Below are positions 5,614 through 6,098 of a stretch of 6,098 nt of DNA, one piece after another. The DNA lies in assembly GCA_013361595.1 (NCBI GenBank), contig JABFXT010000015.1, forward strand, positions 1 to 6,098. The letters are read 5' to 3'. The stretch's first letter is position 1. Every line of letters starts with the position of its first letter. Position numbers and translations under genes: made by a program. Under the pieces are notes generated by a model that saw nothing but the letters and a program-made list of their open reading frames with translations, made no database searches and was not told the DNA's origin. The stretch comes from Nocardia sp. (GTDB lineage Bacteria; Actinomycetota; Actinomycetes; Mycobacteriales; Mycobacteriaceae).

Positions 5614-6098
5614 TCACTCCGCGTCTCCGGCCCCGCCCGCGGTGAACTCCGGAGCCGCCGCCACATCGTCGATCCGGTACCGGGCGGCCGCCTCGGCGGC
5701 CTTCGCCGGATCCAGCTCGCCGATCCGGCCCAGACCCGCCAGCGCGGCGACCACGATGGACTCCGCGTCGACGTTGAACACCCGGCGGGCGGCGGGCCGG
5801 GTATCGGAGAACCCGAATCCGTCGGTCCCCAGCGTGGTGAAATCGCCCGGGACCCATTTGCGGATCTGGTCCGGCACGGCGCGCATCCAGTCGGTGGCGG
5901 CCACGAACGGCCCCTTCGCGCCGGCCAGGGCCCGGGCCACGTAGGGCTGCCCCGCGTCCTCACCCGGATGGTGCAGCGCCTCGATCTCGAGTTCGAGCGC
6001 TTCCCGGCGCAACTGACCCCAGGAGGTCACCGACCAGACATCGGCGGCCACCCCCCAGTGATCGGCCAGCAGCTGCTGGGCCCGCAGACCGTCGGGCA
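5614..6098 (-). CDS. aceE: Pyruvate dehydrogenase E1 component (homodimeric type), C-terminal part only
   Basis: This is the thiamine-diphosphate E1 subunit that decarboxylates pyruvate and passes the acetyl group to the E2 lipoyl domain of the pyruvate dehydrogenase complex. Only the last 160 residues are visible; the start lies beyond 6098. The segment is the transketolase C-terminal domain, with [12 protein letters not shown] (15-26), [19 protein letters not shown] (66-84), [18 protein letters not shown] (88-105), [12 protein letters not shown] (108-119) and a C-terminal [10 protein letters not shown]. These match the C-terminus of actinobacterial AceE as I remember it. The catalytic N-terminal and pyrimidine domains are outside the window. 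The stop is TGA at 5616-5614. mabR starts 10 nt later, the same neighbour as in M. tuberculosis, so the two genes probably share a transcript. Confidence 0.93.
   Translation of the reverse strand, partial: PDGLRAQQLLADHWGVAADVWSVTSWGQLRREALELEIEALHHPGEDAGQPYVARALAGAKGPFVAATDWMRAVPDQIRKWVPGDFTTLGTDGFGFSDTRPAARRVFNVDAESIVVAALAGLGRIGELDPAKAAEAAARYRIDDVAAAPEFTAGGAGDAE

Noticed and set aside
5604..5963. N-terminal extension of mabR up to an ATG at 5963
   Set aside because: It would run out of frame through the conserved aceE C-terminus and encode an Arg/Pro/Ser-rich stretch. The ATG at 5603 just after the aceE stop is far more plausible.

Overview
The window is a high-GC actinobacterial locus. 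Every gene I can support lies on the minus strand, so transcription runs from position 6098 towards position 1. The gene order and protein sequences match the mycolic acid / type II fatty acid synthase (FAS-II) locus known in Mycobacterium tuberculosis (Rv2241 aceE, Rv2242 mabR, fabD, acpM, kasA, kasB, accD6). One difference stands out: only one ketosynthase gene is present, where mycobacteria have kasA and kasB. This points to a mycolate-producing member of the Mycobacteriales outside Mycobacterium, such as Nocardia or Rhodococcus. The genus is inferred from memory of the families, not from a search.

Layout in transcription order: the 3' end of aceE (pyruvate dehydrogenase E1, 6098-5614, start outside the window); a PucR-type regulator orthologous to MabR (5603-4269); a 128-bp regulatory gap with a perfect 8-bp inverted repeat (4205-4229); fabD (4140-3226); a 127-bp gap with a compound hairpin and an AT-rich leader; acpP/acpM (3098-2796); kasA after only 10 nt (2785-1535); a 123-bp gap with a GC-rich hairpin; and accD6 (1411-1, cut by the window edge just before its expected stop). 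No RNA genes, mobile elements, CRISPR arrays or tRNAs were seen. Long plus-strand open frames are antisense shadows of these genes.

The genes form a carbon route. AceE feeds acetyl-CoA production, AccD6 is the carboxyltransferase that makes malonyl-CoA, FabD loads malonyl onto the acyl carrier protein, and KasA condenses malonyl-ACP with a growing acyl chain to make meromycolate precursors. MabR is the local transcriptional regulator.

This is a known, conserved system rather than a new one. The points most worth a second look are regulatory: the MabR-type palindrome before fabD, a second degenerate copy inside the 3' end of mabR within an unusually AT-rich coding tail, and hairpins in both larger intra-operon gaps. 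On the protein side, KasA has alanine instead of glycine beside a catalytic histidine.
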